A DNA stretch of 64,000 bases from Theropithecus gelada (GCF_003255815.1 NC_037674.1:5557622-5621621); one strand, 5' to 3'; counted from the stretch's first letter, positions 16,526 to 28,400 are shown. Numbers and translations: made by a program. Notes: generated from the letters alone by a model not told the origin.

Positions 16526-18329
16526 CCTAAAACATAACATCCTGAAATGCTGTCTTAACCTTTCTCTCTCCATTGGGATTGCAGATATTCAGAGGGAAGG
16601 ACAGATTTTTCATTTCCATTTTTTGTGTCTGACTCAGATATGAGGTCTCACTTCATTGATTTGGTATTGATTTGGCATTGATGAACAGAACATTTAAAAT
16701 CATTGACTAAGAGTGTTTACAGACTTAAAGAGCCAGCTGTTGCCTTCTTAAAGGTTTTGATTTAAGGCATAAACCTGGGCAAGTTTGAACAAGTGTGGGA
16801 CACTTGTGACAACTGTGGGACACAGACGCTTGGACTCGAACAAACAGCTGATGGTGGTGATGAGACTGTACAGCCACCAGCTTCATGCCTCTTGAGATAT
16901 GTTTGGAATGTCCCAAAGTCCCTTAACCCAGAGGAAGGGTGAGTGCCCCAGACAAGGGCATGAGAAAGATGAAGAGAAGAGCAAGAAGAGGCTACCACAG
17001 CAGCAGAGATTGCCGTGTTCACTTTGAGCCCTGAGCAGTGGCTTTGAGGCTTGTTTGGAAGTGTTTCCACCTCTTCGGTTGAGTGTGTCTGGATCTCAGG
17101 TAACAAACTCAGGTGTAAGGAACAGCCCGTTTCCTTCTCTGTGAGTCTGCTTAGATTCTGAGCTCCCATTCCGCACAGCCTGTGCCAGAATCATTTTGGG
17201 TGTTTTCTTTCTCCCTGGGTTGTGTTGGAGGTAGGATCTTTCTTCAGAACTGAAAGGGGGAGGTCCCCAAGAAGGAATGGCCACCCTCAGGCTGGTGGGC
17301 ATTGGTCCACACGGACAGGCTCTGCAGTGTCCATGCGTCTGCTTGCCTCGTGTTACAGCTATCTGCACATGGTGAAGGTTGGGAGCATTTGACATCTTTA
17401 TTGGAACAACCCAATGTCTGGTGTCCTCATATCATGCCAAGATGGTCTCCACTTCCTGGAGCTTTCACCCAGCAGTGGGCAGAAGCCCATGGAACCAAGA
17501 AGGAAGATGGCAGAAGCCTTCTTTCATCCGCTCAGGTTGTGACTTCCAGAACAAAACCAGCATGGATGAAAGATCAAATGTGGGAGGCCTCCCTGTCTGG
17601 AACCTGTTCCTTACCATGTTGATGGTGCCAGGCCATGCTTGAGTCCGAGAATTTGTTGGAGCCACAGAAAATAATACAGTGCCTCAGCAGACCCCGTCCC
17701 AGGTCCAGTGCCACCCCTGTCCTCTGAGGAGAGGGAGGGTGTTTTCATGTCTCTAGATTTGACCTGTGGGCACTCCCGCCACTGCCCCATAGTTCACTTT
17801 CCCTGATGTCTGTGCTCACCTTTCTGTTGGTCTCTTTGGTTTTATCTGCTTCATTAGTTGGCACGATCATTCACTCATTTAACAGATATTTATGGAGCAT
17901 GTACCATGGACCAGGGGCATCAAATGCAAAAGGAAACAAGCATGAGCACTTTTCCCTGCTTGGATAGAGCCAGTTCAATGCACGGACACTCAGAGGCACA
18001 GCGATGAAGAAGGGACCATGCCCTCCTCCAGTCATAGTGTACATCTTCTGGCCCCTGGCTTAGGGACCTGCCCAGGATAAAGCGGGAGAGGGAGATGCGG
18101 GAGGTAGCTGTGACAAATCCCCACCCAGAGGATGGGGACAATAAATGCTTTGTATTAGCCAGTGCAACCCTTGAAGGCCAAAAGCTCAGGGAGGTGGGTT
18201 CCCAGGGCAGAAAAAAGTACAGATTGGTGAGAAAATATTCCAGGCAAATTTGAATCAGGACCATACACTCTCTCACCTTACTTCCCCCATTTTCTCCATA
18301 CTGTTCTTCCATGAGTAGCTGATCTCAAA
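16526..18329. other. Unique sequence
   Basis: No gene recognised. A short minus-strand MIR-like end (acagatatttatggagcatg) lies at about 17,880-17,925. Frames of 100-135 codons at 16,762-17,622 and 17,920-18,312 have no recognisable domain. Confidence 0.4.
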
Positions 18330-18625
18330 GATGACTAAGGCCTACAAAAGAACAAGCTTGCAGAAAAACCTGAACATGAAAAAGAAAGAGGTTATATAAT
18401 TACTTGTCATTGACTATAGTCTTTCTACTGTACAATATACTATGAGAAGAGAGGATCTTGTGTGTTCCCACCACAAAGAAATTGTAAATGTTTGATGCAC
18501 ATGCTAATTACCCAATTTAAACATTACACAATATAAACATCTATTGAAACATTACATTGCACTGCAGAAATAAACATAGTTATGTGTCCATTAAAAGTTT
18601 TTAAACATTTAAAAAGAAAATAGTA
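18330..18625 (+). mobile_element. Old L1 3'UTR end (L1MA/MB-like), sense
   Basis: Contains the typical 3'UTR wording of middle-aged L1s: agaggatcttgtgtgttccc, caaagaaattgtaaatgttt, 'catgctaattacccaattta' and the terminal tatgtgtccattaaaagttt. It is a 5'-truncated copy; the start is uncertain. Confidence 0.75.
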
Positions 18626-18970
18626 ACAAAAATGTAAAAGAAAGACATCAGCAAATGTCTAAGAATTGAATGATTCAGTGACCAGCTCAAGAATTCAAAA
18701 AAGTAAATTTCTGTACTCAAAAAGAAACTGCCGATCTCTAAAGCAGAATTTAAGCATAGGAGAAAGATTCAGAGGAGCGAGTGAGATGGAAGAAAATAGG
18801 TCCCAAGCTGGCAGAATTCAGGGTGGAAAGTGGAAAAGAAAAAAACAAAATGATGCCAACACAGAGATAACCAGGAAGCCACAAAAGAGGAAGCCTCCTT
18901 GAAAATGCAGACACCATGGACAGGATAGGAGAAAACCACACAAAAGGAACAAAGCCTCACCATAATTTGA
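18626..18970. other. Unique A-rich sequence
   Basis: No gene recognised. A 78-codon frame at 18,666-18,902 is lysine/arginine rich because the DNA is A-rich. Confidence 0.4.
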
Positions 18971-19280
18971 TTTTATTATTATTATTATTTTTTTTTTTGA
19001 GATGGAGTCTTGTTCTGTCACCCAGGCTGGAGTGCAGTGGTGTGACCTCGGCTCGCTGCAACCTCTACCCCTGCAGGTTCAAGCAAGTCTCCTGCCTCAG
19101 TCTCCTGAGTAGCTGGATTATAGGTGCACACCAACATGCCCAGGCAATTTTTGTATTTTTATTAGAGACAGGGTTTCACCATGTTGGCCGGGCCGGTCTC
19201 AAACTCCTGGCCTCAAGTGATCCACCTTTCTCAGCCTCCCAAAGTGCTGGGATTACAGGCATGAACTACCATGCCCAGCC
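18971..19280 (-). mobile_element. Alu SINE, antisense
   Basis: A (TTA)n/T-run is followed by gagatggagtcttgttctgt and both arms, ending ccatgcccagcc. Possible short duplication tgattttat / tgattttct at the ends. Full-length dimeric Alu. Confidence 0.95.
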
Positions 19281-19406
19281 TGATTTTCTAACAAAGAGTT
19301 TTAGGAAAGAAGGAGAACATTAAAGTATACAATAAAAGAAAACTGTGTAAATATACAGGCCAGACTTGGCTCTGTCATTCAGAAGGAACAATTGCATTTT
19401 GGTAAA

Positions 19407-19781
19407 TGATACAGTTTAGCTCTGTGTCCCCATTCAAATCTCATCTTGAATCATACTCTCGTGATTCCCATGTGTTGTGTTAGGGACCTGGTGGGAGATA
19501 ATTGAATCATGGGGTGGTTTCCCTCATACTGTTCACATCGTAGTGAATATGTCTCACGAAATCTGATGGCTTTATCCAAGGTTGCTGCTTTTGCATCTTC
19601 CTCATTCTCTCTTTGCCTCCTGCCATCCATGTAAGACCAGACTTGCTCCTCCCTACCTTCTGCCATGATTGTGAGGCTTCCCCAGCTACGTGGAACTGTA
19701 AGTCACATTAAACTTCTTTCTTTTGTAAACTGCCCAGTCTCAGGTATGTCTTTATCAGCAGCGTGAAAACGGACTAATACA
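19407..19781 (+). mobile_element. MaLR LTR (THE1/MST-type), 5' copy
   Basis: Starts TGATACAGTTTAGCTCTGTG and ends GGACTAATACA. It contains the characteristic 'cctggtgggagataattgaa', 'gaatatgtctcacgaaatct' and 'ttcttttgtaaactgcccag' blocks. It is 375 bp long, the usual size for THE1-class LTRs. An almost matching LTR lies 1.6 kb downstream in the same orientation, so this is the 5' LTR of an element that kept its interior. gtaaa (19,402-19,406) precedes it. Confidence 0.9.
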
Positions 19782-21349
19782 GTAAATTGGTACCAGTGGA
19801 GTGGGGTGTTGCTGAAAAGATACACAAAAATGTGAAGCAACTTTGGAACTGGGTAACAGGCAGGGATTGGAACAGTTTGGAGGGCTCAGAAGAAGACAGG
19901 AAAATGTGGAGAAGTTTGAAACCTCCTAGAGACTTGTTGAATGGCTTTGCTCAAAATGCTGATAGTGATACGGACAGTAAGGTCCAGGCTGAGGTGGTCT
20001 CAGATGGAGATAAGGAACTTGTTGGGAACTGAAGCAAAGATGACTTTTTACATTTTAGTGAAGAGACCAGCAGCATTTTGCCCCAGCCCTAGAGATCTGT
20101 GGAACTTGGAACTGGAGAGAGATGATTTAGGGTACTTGGTGGAAGAAGTTTCTAAGTAGCAAAGCATTCAAGAGGTGACTTGGGTGCTGTTAAGAGCATT
20201 CAGTTTTAAAAGGGAAACAGCTTAAAAGTTTGAAAAATTTGCAGCCCGACAGTGTGATAGAAAAGAAAATCCCATTTTCTGAGGAGAAAGTCAAGCCAGC
20301 TGCAGAAATTTGTATTAGTAACAAGGAACCAAATGTTAATCCCCAAGACAATGGGGAAAATGTTTCCAGGGCATGTCAGAGGTCTTCACAGCAGTCCCTC
20401 TTATCACAGGCCTGGAGGCCAATGGAAAAAACGTGGTTTTGTGGGCCAGGCCCAGGGTCCCCAAGCTGTGTCGAGCCTAGGGAGTCGGTGCCCTGTGTCC
20501 CAGCTGCTCCAGCCATGGTTGAAAGGGGCCAACGTGGAGCTTCAGCTGTGGCTTCAGATGATGCAAGCCCCAAGCTTTGGCAGCATCCACGTGGTGCTGA
20601 GTCTGTGGGTACACAGAAATTATTAATTGAGGTTTGGAAACCTCCGCCTAGATTTCAGAAGGTGTATGGAAATGCCTGGATGCCCAGGCAGAAGTTTGCT
20701 GCAGGGGCAGGGCTCTCATGGAGAACCTCTGCTAGGTCAGTGCAGAGGGAAATGTGGGGTCAAAGCCCCACACAGAGTCCTTACTGGGGCACTGCCTAGT
20801 GGAGCTGTGAAAAGAGAGCCACCGTCCTCCAGACCCCAGAATGGTAGAACCACTGACAGCTTGTATTGTGTGCCTGGAGAAGCCACAGACACCAAATGTG
20901 AGCCTATAAAAGCAGCTGGGAGGGAGGCTGTACCCTGCAAAGCCACAGGAGTGGAGCTGCCCAAGACCATGGGAACCCATCTCTAGCATTATCATGATGT
21001 AGAGGTGTGACATGGAGTCAAAGGAGATCATTTTGGAGCTTGAAGATTTGACTGTCCCGCTGGATTTTGGACTCGCATGGGGCCTGTAGCCTGTTTGCTT
21101 TGACCAGTGTCTCACATTTGGAACCATGGTATTTACCCAATGTCTGCACCTCCGTTGTATCTAGGAAATAAGTAGCTTGCTTTCAATTTTACAGGCTCTT
21201 AGGTGGAGGGGACTTGCCTTGTTTCAGATGAGACTTTGGATTGTGGACTTTTGAGTTAATGCTGAGATAAGACTTTGGGTGACTGTTGGGAAGGCATGAT
21301 TGGTTTTGAAATATGAGGACGTGAGATTTGGCAGGGCCCAGGGTTGGAA
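19782..21349 (+). mobile_element. MaLR internal region (non-coding/gag-like remnant)
   Basis: About 1.57 kb between the two LTRs. It begins gtaaattggtaccagtggag, the recognised start of THE1/MST internal sequence. A purine-rich block (gggcccagggttggaa) precedes the second LTR. Frames are short and broken (up to 189 codons at 20,230-20,799), with no protease, RT, integrase or env motifs. That fits MaLRs, which are non-autonomous ERVL relatives. No functional retroviral gene is present. Confidence 0.85.
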
Positions 21350-21715
21350 TGCTATGGTTTGGCTCAGTGTCCCCACCCAAATGTCATCTTGAATTGTACT
21401 CCCAGAATTCCCACAAGTTGTGGGAGGGACCCAGTGGGAGATAATTTAATCATGGGGACAGTTTTCCCCATACTGTTCTCATGGCAGTGAATAAGTCTCA
21501 CAAGATCTGATGGTTTTATCAGGGGTTTCCACTTTGGCATCTTCCTTGTTCTCTCTTTGCCTGCTTCCCTCAGGTAAGATATGACTTGCTCCTCTTTGCC
21601 TTCCACCATGATAGTGGGGCTTCCCCAGCCAGTAAGTCCAATTAAACCTCTTTCTTTTGTAAATTGCCCAGTCTCAGGTATGTCTTTATCAGCAGTGTGA
21701 AAATGGACTAATAAA
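21350..21715 (+). mobile_element. MaLR LTR (THE1/MST-type), 3' copy
   Basis: Starts TGCTATGGTTTGGCTCAGTG and ends GGACTAATAAA; 366 bp. It shares the block order of the 5' LTR, with many substitutions and small indels. The next five bases, gtaag (21,716-21,720), resemble gtaaa before the 5' LTR, consistent with a 5-bp target-site duplication with one change. LTR divergence could date the insertion. Confidence 0.9.
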
Positions 21716-21794
21716 GTAAGCATTACAAAGACTGAACAAGACTGACTGTCATCCTGGTGAATTTCTCGATTTCCAGGGTGATTCTTACCTGGCA

Positions 21795-21809
21795 CAAAAG
21801 CAGAAAAGG
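21795..21809. repeat. Target-site duplication, left copy, of the rearranged AluY-like element
   Basis: caaaagcagaaaagg matches caaaagcagacaagg at 22,074-22,088 (14 of 15 bases). The right copy directly follows the truncated Alu body. Confidence 0.8.
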
Positions 21810-22073
21810 GACCGGGCATGGTGGTTCACGCCTGTAATCCCAGCACTTTAGGAGGCCGAGGCGGGTGGATCACGAGGTCAGGAGATCAAGACCATCCTGG
21901 CTAACACGATGAAACCCCGTCTCTACTTAAAAAAAAAAAAAAAAAATTAGCCGGGCGTGGTGGTCGGCGCCTGGCTGAGGCAGGAGAATGGCGGGAACCC
22001 GGGAGGCAGAGCTTGCAGAGTTCTTGCAGAGATCTTCCGCAATGAGCGGAGATCACGCCATTGCACTCCAGCC
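21810..22073 (+). mobile_element. AluY-like SINE, internally rearranged and lacking its 3' tail
   Basis: Left arm intact from accgggcatggtggttcacg. An 18-base A-run fills the middle linker. In the right arm the 'gtagtcccagctactcggga' segment is missing (ggcgcctggctgaggcagg), and around 22,008-22,045 part of gcttgcagagatc is repeated (ttcttgcagagatcttccgc). The copy stops at 'cactccagc' with no 'ctgggcgaca...' end and no poly(A), and is followed at once by the target-site duplication. Confidence 0.9.
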
Positions 22074-22088
22074 CAAAAGCAGACAAGG

Positions 22089-22768
22089 TTAGGAACATAG
22101 GTAGGTAGAATCACACTGGGTCAGCGTCTGCCAGGCAACACTTTCTGAAAGATACTGGTTTCTGAGAAATTCTGAGTGGAACAATGGGGCCCTCAATGAT
22201 TTCCTATTTAGTCAAATTGTCCCAAGTATAAAGACAAAGATAATAGATAGATTTTTTTCAAGCATGCTGTAAATCAGAAAGCTTAGCTGCTATGAGCTCT
22301 TTTGAATAAGGGTTTTGAATAAAACTATTAAATATCAAAATCCAGCCAAAATAAAAGTGAATAGAAGTACAGAGCTTAGTATAAATGGGTGGCGAACCTT
22401 GGATATGTATAAACATAAAAGTAAGACAGGCCATCTGCATGAATTACAGTGCAAGTATGTGATATAAATGATGTAAACCTTGCAAATAATATTATAACTT
22501 AGGAAAGTCTTTGGCTAGGTGAAGGGAGTGGATGTGTGAGTATCTAATGGCCTCATCTTTCTTAGCAAAATAATTGACGATCACTACATTGAAGAGGCTA
22601 TCTTAAAAAATGAGGGTGATAACTTCAAGGCTTTTCATAATGTTTTTGTTATCTTTAGAACAATCATTTAGGAAGACATCTCTTATAGTAAAGAAGCATT
22701 TATCTGAAATTTAGCAGTTCTTTCTGTTTGGCTGTCTTGTCTTTCCTTTCCTTTCATTATCTTTATAG
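22089..22768. other. Unique AT-rich sequence
   Basis: No gene or named repeat recognised. The final ~30 bases before 22,769 are pyrimidine-rich (ctttcctttcctttcattat) and could be a splice acceptor tract. Confidence 0.4.
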
Positions 22769-22823
22769 TGAAAAAATACGACTTGTCGGATGCTCGGTGT
22801 GTTGTGGGCATGGAGAATACCTG
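22769..22823 (+). other. Candidate internal exon (55 nt), unidentified
   Basis: A strong-looking acceptor (long pyrimidine tract ending atctttatag) lies before it and a good donor (CTG then gtgagc) after it. It holds three CpGs in AT-rich surroundings. One frame reads EKIRLVGCSVCCGHGEYL and ends on a codon boundary. A second frame, KKYDLSDARCVVGMENTW, is also open. I recognise neither. Chance splice-like signals are common in introns. Confidence 0.3.
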
Positions 22824-22889
22824 GTGAGCTGGCATTCATGCATGGAGCATTCTTGCAAAGCAGCAGGTGTTGCTATGGAAATAAAACAG

Positions 22890-23060
22890 GTGAAGTAATG
22901 GAGGGTCGGGGGTGAGATGCGGCTCAGGAAGGCCTTTCTGAGGAGTGCTTGGATAAAACCCAGATGCTGAGCCAGAGCCAGCCTAGCAGAAGGAGCAGGC
23001 TTCAGTGTCCTGAGCATGAAGGAGTCTGTTCCAGATACTGGACAAAGGCCTTGGTTCAGT
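22890..23060 (+). mobile_element. Probable L2 LINE fossil
   Basis: The text follows the L2 3' region: 'caggaaggcctttctgagga', then ...gtgcttggataaaaccc...ctgttccagatactgg...caaaggccttg. Diverged, with approximate ends. Confidence 0.55.
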
Positions 23061-23479
23061 GTCTCTGCTTTGCTGGTGCTCTAACAGGTCATCTGCCTAG
23101 TGGCTGGTGCTGCCCCTACTATGCTCTTCATGCTTTGGACTGTGTCTTCATCTTTTTGCCTACCTAACCGGCCTGTAAGATTGTCTGGAAGATGTTCAAT
23201 GAATGTATAAAGATGCACATATGAATGAAATAACCCATGAATGAATGAATAGATTCTTTGAGGGTGTCAGGTTAATGACATATGACAATTTATGCCATGA
23301 ACTGTTTCTTATTTTTAAGTTTGACATTGTCAAAGTAGACCTCCTTTTGGAAAGACGATGAAATCCACATTTTCCAGCATGGGATTTAGGCTGCTGCTGA
23401 GGGCTCGTGACCAGGCAGTTCTAGTTTGATATTCTGGCATCCTCCTGTGAACCACATGAATTTATCTTCTGAGTTTTAG

Positions 23480-23578
23480 GTTCTAAGGTACACGTGCAAT
23501 CAGAAAAATGAAGTTCACAGCCAAGATCCTTGTCTATATTTGTTTGAGAAGAAAGTAAATCGAGATATTTTACATCAG
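23480..23578 (+). other. Candidate internal exon (99 nt), unidentified
   Basis: Bounded by an AG acceptor (gagttttag) and a near-consensus donor (CAG then gtaggt). It is exactly 33 codons, phase 0 at both ends. It reads VLRYTCNQKNEVHSQDPCLY, then LFEKKVNRDILHQ, protein-like in composition. An in-frame TAG lies in the acceptor itself, so the open frame begins at the putative splice site. Phase is compatible with the candidates at 22,769 and 30,952. I do not recognise the protein; the polypyrimidine tract is weak. Confidence 0.4.
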
Positions 23579-24639
23579 GTAGGTTTAGGAGGCAGTGCCC
23601 TTTGAAAACCTTGAGCGTAATGATTTTGCTAACTTTACGCTTACCTATTCTTTGCTGTAAGGATATTTATGTAACAGATATGGCAACTCTCAAAAACAGG
23701 GTAATGAGTAATTTTAGCTCTTTTAAAATAAATGTATCCTCTTTTTTGGCAAAGATTGCTTGGTGTGGGAGTCTGCATTTTGACAATCAAATGTATAGGT
23801 TCGCTATTTTGTTTAAGCAGCTGTGACTTACTGGCTAACATGTGGAATGCTCACTCTTAAGAGGCCACACCCCTGGGGATGGAGCAGAGACACTCCTTCC
23901 CCTTCCTGGAAGCCCAGCTTAGTGAGATTGGTGGGAGGTTGCTGATGCTCCTACCTGCCTGGCGAATTTCTCGATTTCTGCTGGGGATGCAGGCCTGCGT
24001 TTGAATCACAGCACCCGCTTTGTGTTCGAATGAGGTGTCCTGGGGAGACATCGAGGAGCAGAGCTTTATGTGTATGGTATTTTTTGTCTTTGAGACACAG
24101 GCTGTAGAGAGGCTGACAAAGTTTTCAGCATGTAGCTGGAGCATCCTTTGAACATTGTTCTCCAACCCCTTGAAATGCATGCCCCGCAGGCCACATTGGT
24201 TTTGCCCCATTTTACTCTCTGTAGTTTTCACATGGAACCATACATCTTGTAGAGTTTTATTCAGAGAATTTAGAAAACTGAGAGTGTCTTTTTAACTAGT
24301 TATTGTCTGTGGAGATCTTAGAGTACTCCGTGAGGGTACGCAGCCTTCCCCTCCACTTTGAGGTCAATCTATACAGATATTCCCGGAAACATGTGTTACA
24401 GTGCGTTTCCCAAGCGATTTGCCCCCTTGGTCCTGAGGGGTCTGCCTGGATTAGAGATGAAGTCTCTTCAGGCTCTACAATTGCTGATCTGTCTTATGTA
24501 AGAAAGTCCCGGCAACTGACACTTGCAGTGTGCTATTTAAAGAAAGTTTTCTGTGAATCTCTTTGCAAGTGAAGAGAAGCTTGTCTGGTTATTTGTGATG
24601 TTTCTTCTCTGCCCACGAAGAGGCAGGGTGGCCAGGCTG
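23579..24639. other. Unique sequence with a short copied segment
   Basis: No gene recognised. At about 23,986-24,022 it carries a short copy of a sequence found again at about 24,645-24,693 (see findings). Otherwise no named repeat. Confidence 0.4.
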
Positions 24640-24750
24640 GGGGTGCAGGCCTGCGTTTGAATCACAGCCCCTCCACAGCACCCGCTTTGTGACTAGACCT
24701 TCTTGGAATCTGTTTTCTTATCTGTAAACTAGGTACGCTTGTTGAATGTC
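24640..24750 (+). mobile_element. Probable MIR SINE fossil
   Basis: gtttgaatcacagcccctcc, ctttgtgactagacc, then 'ctgttttcttatctgtaaac' follow the MIR core order. Diverged, with approximate ends. Confidence 0.55.
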
Positions 24751-25064
24751 TTGTTTTCTTTGTTGCTTCTTTGTCTGTTTCCTAATAAATAACAGAAACT
24801 GGAGGGAGCTGGGGAGCGGGGTCCATGATGCACAAGGATTCCCAGTCAGGTGCAGCTGGGTCTAGGGTGTGTCTGCCCCCAGAAAGCAGCGCTTAGGGAA
24901 GCCCATGCCCGTGTCTGCCTACATGGCTCTGTTTCCCACTGTTTGACTATGCCATTTTCTCTCTCCTTACTGAGTTCCTTATACACATGGGAGCAGGTGA
25001 CCACCAGTAGCTTCTTCACTTCAGAGAGCTACCACTGTACGATACCAAAAGACCAGGAACAAGA
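24751..25064. other. Unique sequence
   Basis: Nothing recognised. Confidence 0.35.
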
Positions 25065-25735
25065 GAAAAAATAAATACATTAGACCACATCAAAATTTAA
25101 AACTTCTGTGCTGCAAATACTACCTTTAAGGAAGCAAAAAGACAGCCTACAGAATGGGAGAAAATATTTGTAAATAGTATCTGATAAGGAACTCATATCT
25201 ATAATATATAAAGAACACTTAGAACCCAGTAATGAAAAGACAGCCCAATAACAAATAGAAAAGACACTTGACATTTCTCCAAAGTTGATATACAAATGGC
25301 CAGTAAACATATGAAAAGATAGTCAACATCATCAGTCATTAGGACACAAAAACCAAAAGCAAAATGAGACAGCACTTTACATTCACTCGGATATGTAGAA
25401 TCAAAAACATAGACAAGTGTTGACAAGGAGGTAGAGAAATTGGAACTATCATATGTATGTTTCTGGTGGGAATATAAAATGGTACAGCTCTTTGAGAAAC
25501 AGTTTGGTAGTTATTCAAAAAATTAAACATAGAATTTCCATGTGATCCAGTAATTCCACTTCTAGGGAAGAGAAGTGAAAACATGTTCACACAAAAACTT
25601 ATACATAAATGTTTATTATCATTATTTATAATAACCAAAAACTAGAACCAACCGAAGGCCCATCAACTGATGAATGGTTAAATAAAATTTAATATACAAT
25701 GGTGTGTTGTATATTGTGTTATTATTCAGCAACAG

Positions 25736-25752
25736 AAAGAAATGAAAAACTG
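25736..25752. repeat. Target-site duplication, left copy, of the nested Alu
   Basis: aaagaaatgaaaaactg is repeated exactly at 26,060-26,076 (17 bases). Removing the Alu and one copy restores continuous L1 text. Confidence 0.9.
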
Positions 25753-26078
<326 letters not shown>

Positions 26079-26440
26079 TTATGCCACAACATGACTGACC
26101 CTGGAAAATATGCTGAGCCAAAGGAGCCAGTCACAAAAGACCACGTATTATATGATTGCGTTTATATTAATGCCCAGAATAGGCAAACCAATCGAGACAG
26201 AAAGTAGTCTCATGGTTGCCTAGGGCTAGGGGCCGGGGAGGGAATGGTAAGTGACTGCTAGTGGGTGCAGGGTTTCTTTCAGGGTGATGAAAATGCTTTA
26301 GAATTAGATCATGCTGATGGTGGCGCAACTCTGTGAATATACTAAAAACCAATGAACTGTACACATTAAATGGGTGAATTCCATGGTAAGTGAATTATAT
26401 CTTAATAAAGCTGGTTAAAAAATAAAAATTTACAAATTAA

Positions 26441-27294
26441 AAAAAAGTAAAAAGAATCGTCCAGCCCAGATTTCAAATTCCTGGAGGACTCTGGTCTAGC
26501 TTGTGGGGAGCCAACCACTGGATCCAGTGTTGGGACCTGTTATAAGAGCACAGCTACCAGAAAGTGGTGGGGCCAGTTTTCTGTAAAGTAGGCAGGCAGA
26601 GAGAGAAATAGGTGTCCATGTGTGAGGATAGCAATGGTGTCTTGTTACTAGGATTAAAATAAATAAATGCATGGGAAGCATTTAGTACTGTGCCTGACAC
26701 ACTGATTGCATCAGTGTCAGTTTACTTGGGGAAGAATTGTGAGATATCTCATAGAAAATATAGCTCAAAAAATAGTCAAGTGATGATCTCAACCTAAAGG
26801 AACCTGAAGAGAAGTGTGAGGATAAAACGGGATTTAACTCTGACTTTATTACTTGAAACTTTGAAGGCAAATGGTGTGTGGTTGATTGCTTAAGTGGGAT
26901 ACATCTATACCTTATATTTTTAAATATATAGACTTGAAGTCGTCTTATAGACAGTCTCAATTACTTTTCAGTAGTAATTTATATACTCCATTGCCTGCTT
27001 GCAAGATAATTTACTGATTTCTGTGTTTTGCTGTTACTAGCTTTCCATTGTCGCTTCCTGTGATATGAAGTGCTAAGTGGTTGCCAGCAGAAGCAAATAA
27101 TAAGAATGTTTAAGGATGGAGTGGGGTAGGAGTGGGCTTTCTTTCATCAACCTTTGCATCTGACACTCAGTACGTGAGTTGTATTCAACTTCTTAGTTGC
27201 CACGTGAATGATACCACTTCACAGTGTGGAGGTGAGGGACTGGATATTTAAAACACCTGTATACCTAGGCCATAATCACAAAACCATAAATACT
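26441..27294. other. Unique sequence
   Basis: No gene recognised. A minus-strand MIR-like end may lie at about 26,675-26,725. Confidence 0.4.
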
Positions 27295-27530
27295 GTGATT
27301 ATAATTTTGATAATTACATATATTGAATATGTTTTATATTACATATAAAAATAATATATATTATGTATATACTTATACATTATATACGACATATAATATA
27401 TATCCACTTGTTATATGTTACTTATATGTTATATATAATGTATATTTAGTTTATGTTACCCGTATAATATATAAGTACTTATATGTAAGTATATAAGCAT
27501 ATATGTTTGTATAAAAATGAAGTGTTTTTG
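27295..27530. repeat. AT-rich alternating TA/TATG tract
   Basis: About 230 bp of nearly pure A+T with many tatata, atatgt and acatat units and several short palindromes. It is imperfect, so probably an old expanded microsatellite. Confidence 0.85.
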
Positions 27531-28400
27531 AATTATACACATATGATTACGTTAGAAAAAAATAGACTACACAGATAAACAAAATAAAATACATTGGAAT
27601 TTCAAAATTCCATATTCCCAAATGACCAATACTGGTATCTGTCCTTTCAGATTTTATTTATTTAGCTCTGCAAATATATGTAGATCACACTAGTCATATT
27701 CTTTTCTCTCTCAATATTTACTAAACATCCATGTGCATTAATCAATGCAGATCTCCATTTTTTTTACTTTTTGGTTTTAAGGTAATTTTAGACTTACAGA
27801 AGAGCTGCAGGAAGCATGCTTGCTTTCCTCTCTCTAGCACCCAACTTATTTGCAGCCTTCTTGAGCTCATCAGGCTTCCCCAGAAGTGTCATACTCTTAG
27901 TTTTTAGGTTATACTTTTCCCCCTAAGCCATTTATCCAACAAAAAGAAATTACTGGGCTTTTATTCCATGCGTAATTTATAACAACAATTCAAGGGTTCT
28001 GCCCTTCATTAGATCCTTGCTTTTAAAATGTGGTTTTCTAGCTCAAAGTCCATCCTTAGTTTAATCTCATTATTTGGAGAAGAGAAGCTATTTCATCTTC
28101 CAGCCTGATAAATCTCTACATGCACGGACCCCTCCATTCATTTCTGCTTACAAATTGGCCAATTCTTTTCTGAGCTCATCTCTTTTCTGAGCTCATCTCT
28201 TTCTTGTATCACCTTGCCAAACCCAGCCATCAGTGTCCCTCTGTCCCACAGGACTGACCTTTTGTCCTCCACTTATTCTCAAGTAGAGGACCTGCCCTGA
28301 AGATGCCCACAGGAAGTAGTTTTACCAAACTCTCCACCCATCCCATGATACCAGAGCTACATAAATTATTTTAAAATTGTTTTACAGCAGCAGCAGACCA
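27531..28400. other. AT-rich sequence, possible L1 remnant
   Basis: 'ggttttaaggtaattttaga' with cttacagaagagctgcagg (27,770-27,812) resembles an old LINE-1 tail but is too short to call firmly. A tandem duplication of ttttctgagctcatctc lies at about 28,168-28,203. No gene recognised. Confidence 0.35.

Noticed and set aside
20230..20799. 189-codon ORF as a host or viral gene
   Set aside because: It lies within the MaLR internal region, which is non-coding or gag-like and decayed. No retroviral enzyme or envelope motif is visible.
21763..23977. Shared 15-mer gaatttctcgatttc at about 21,759 and 23,964
   Set aside because: A 15-base match is expected by chance a few times in 64 kb, and the flanks differ.
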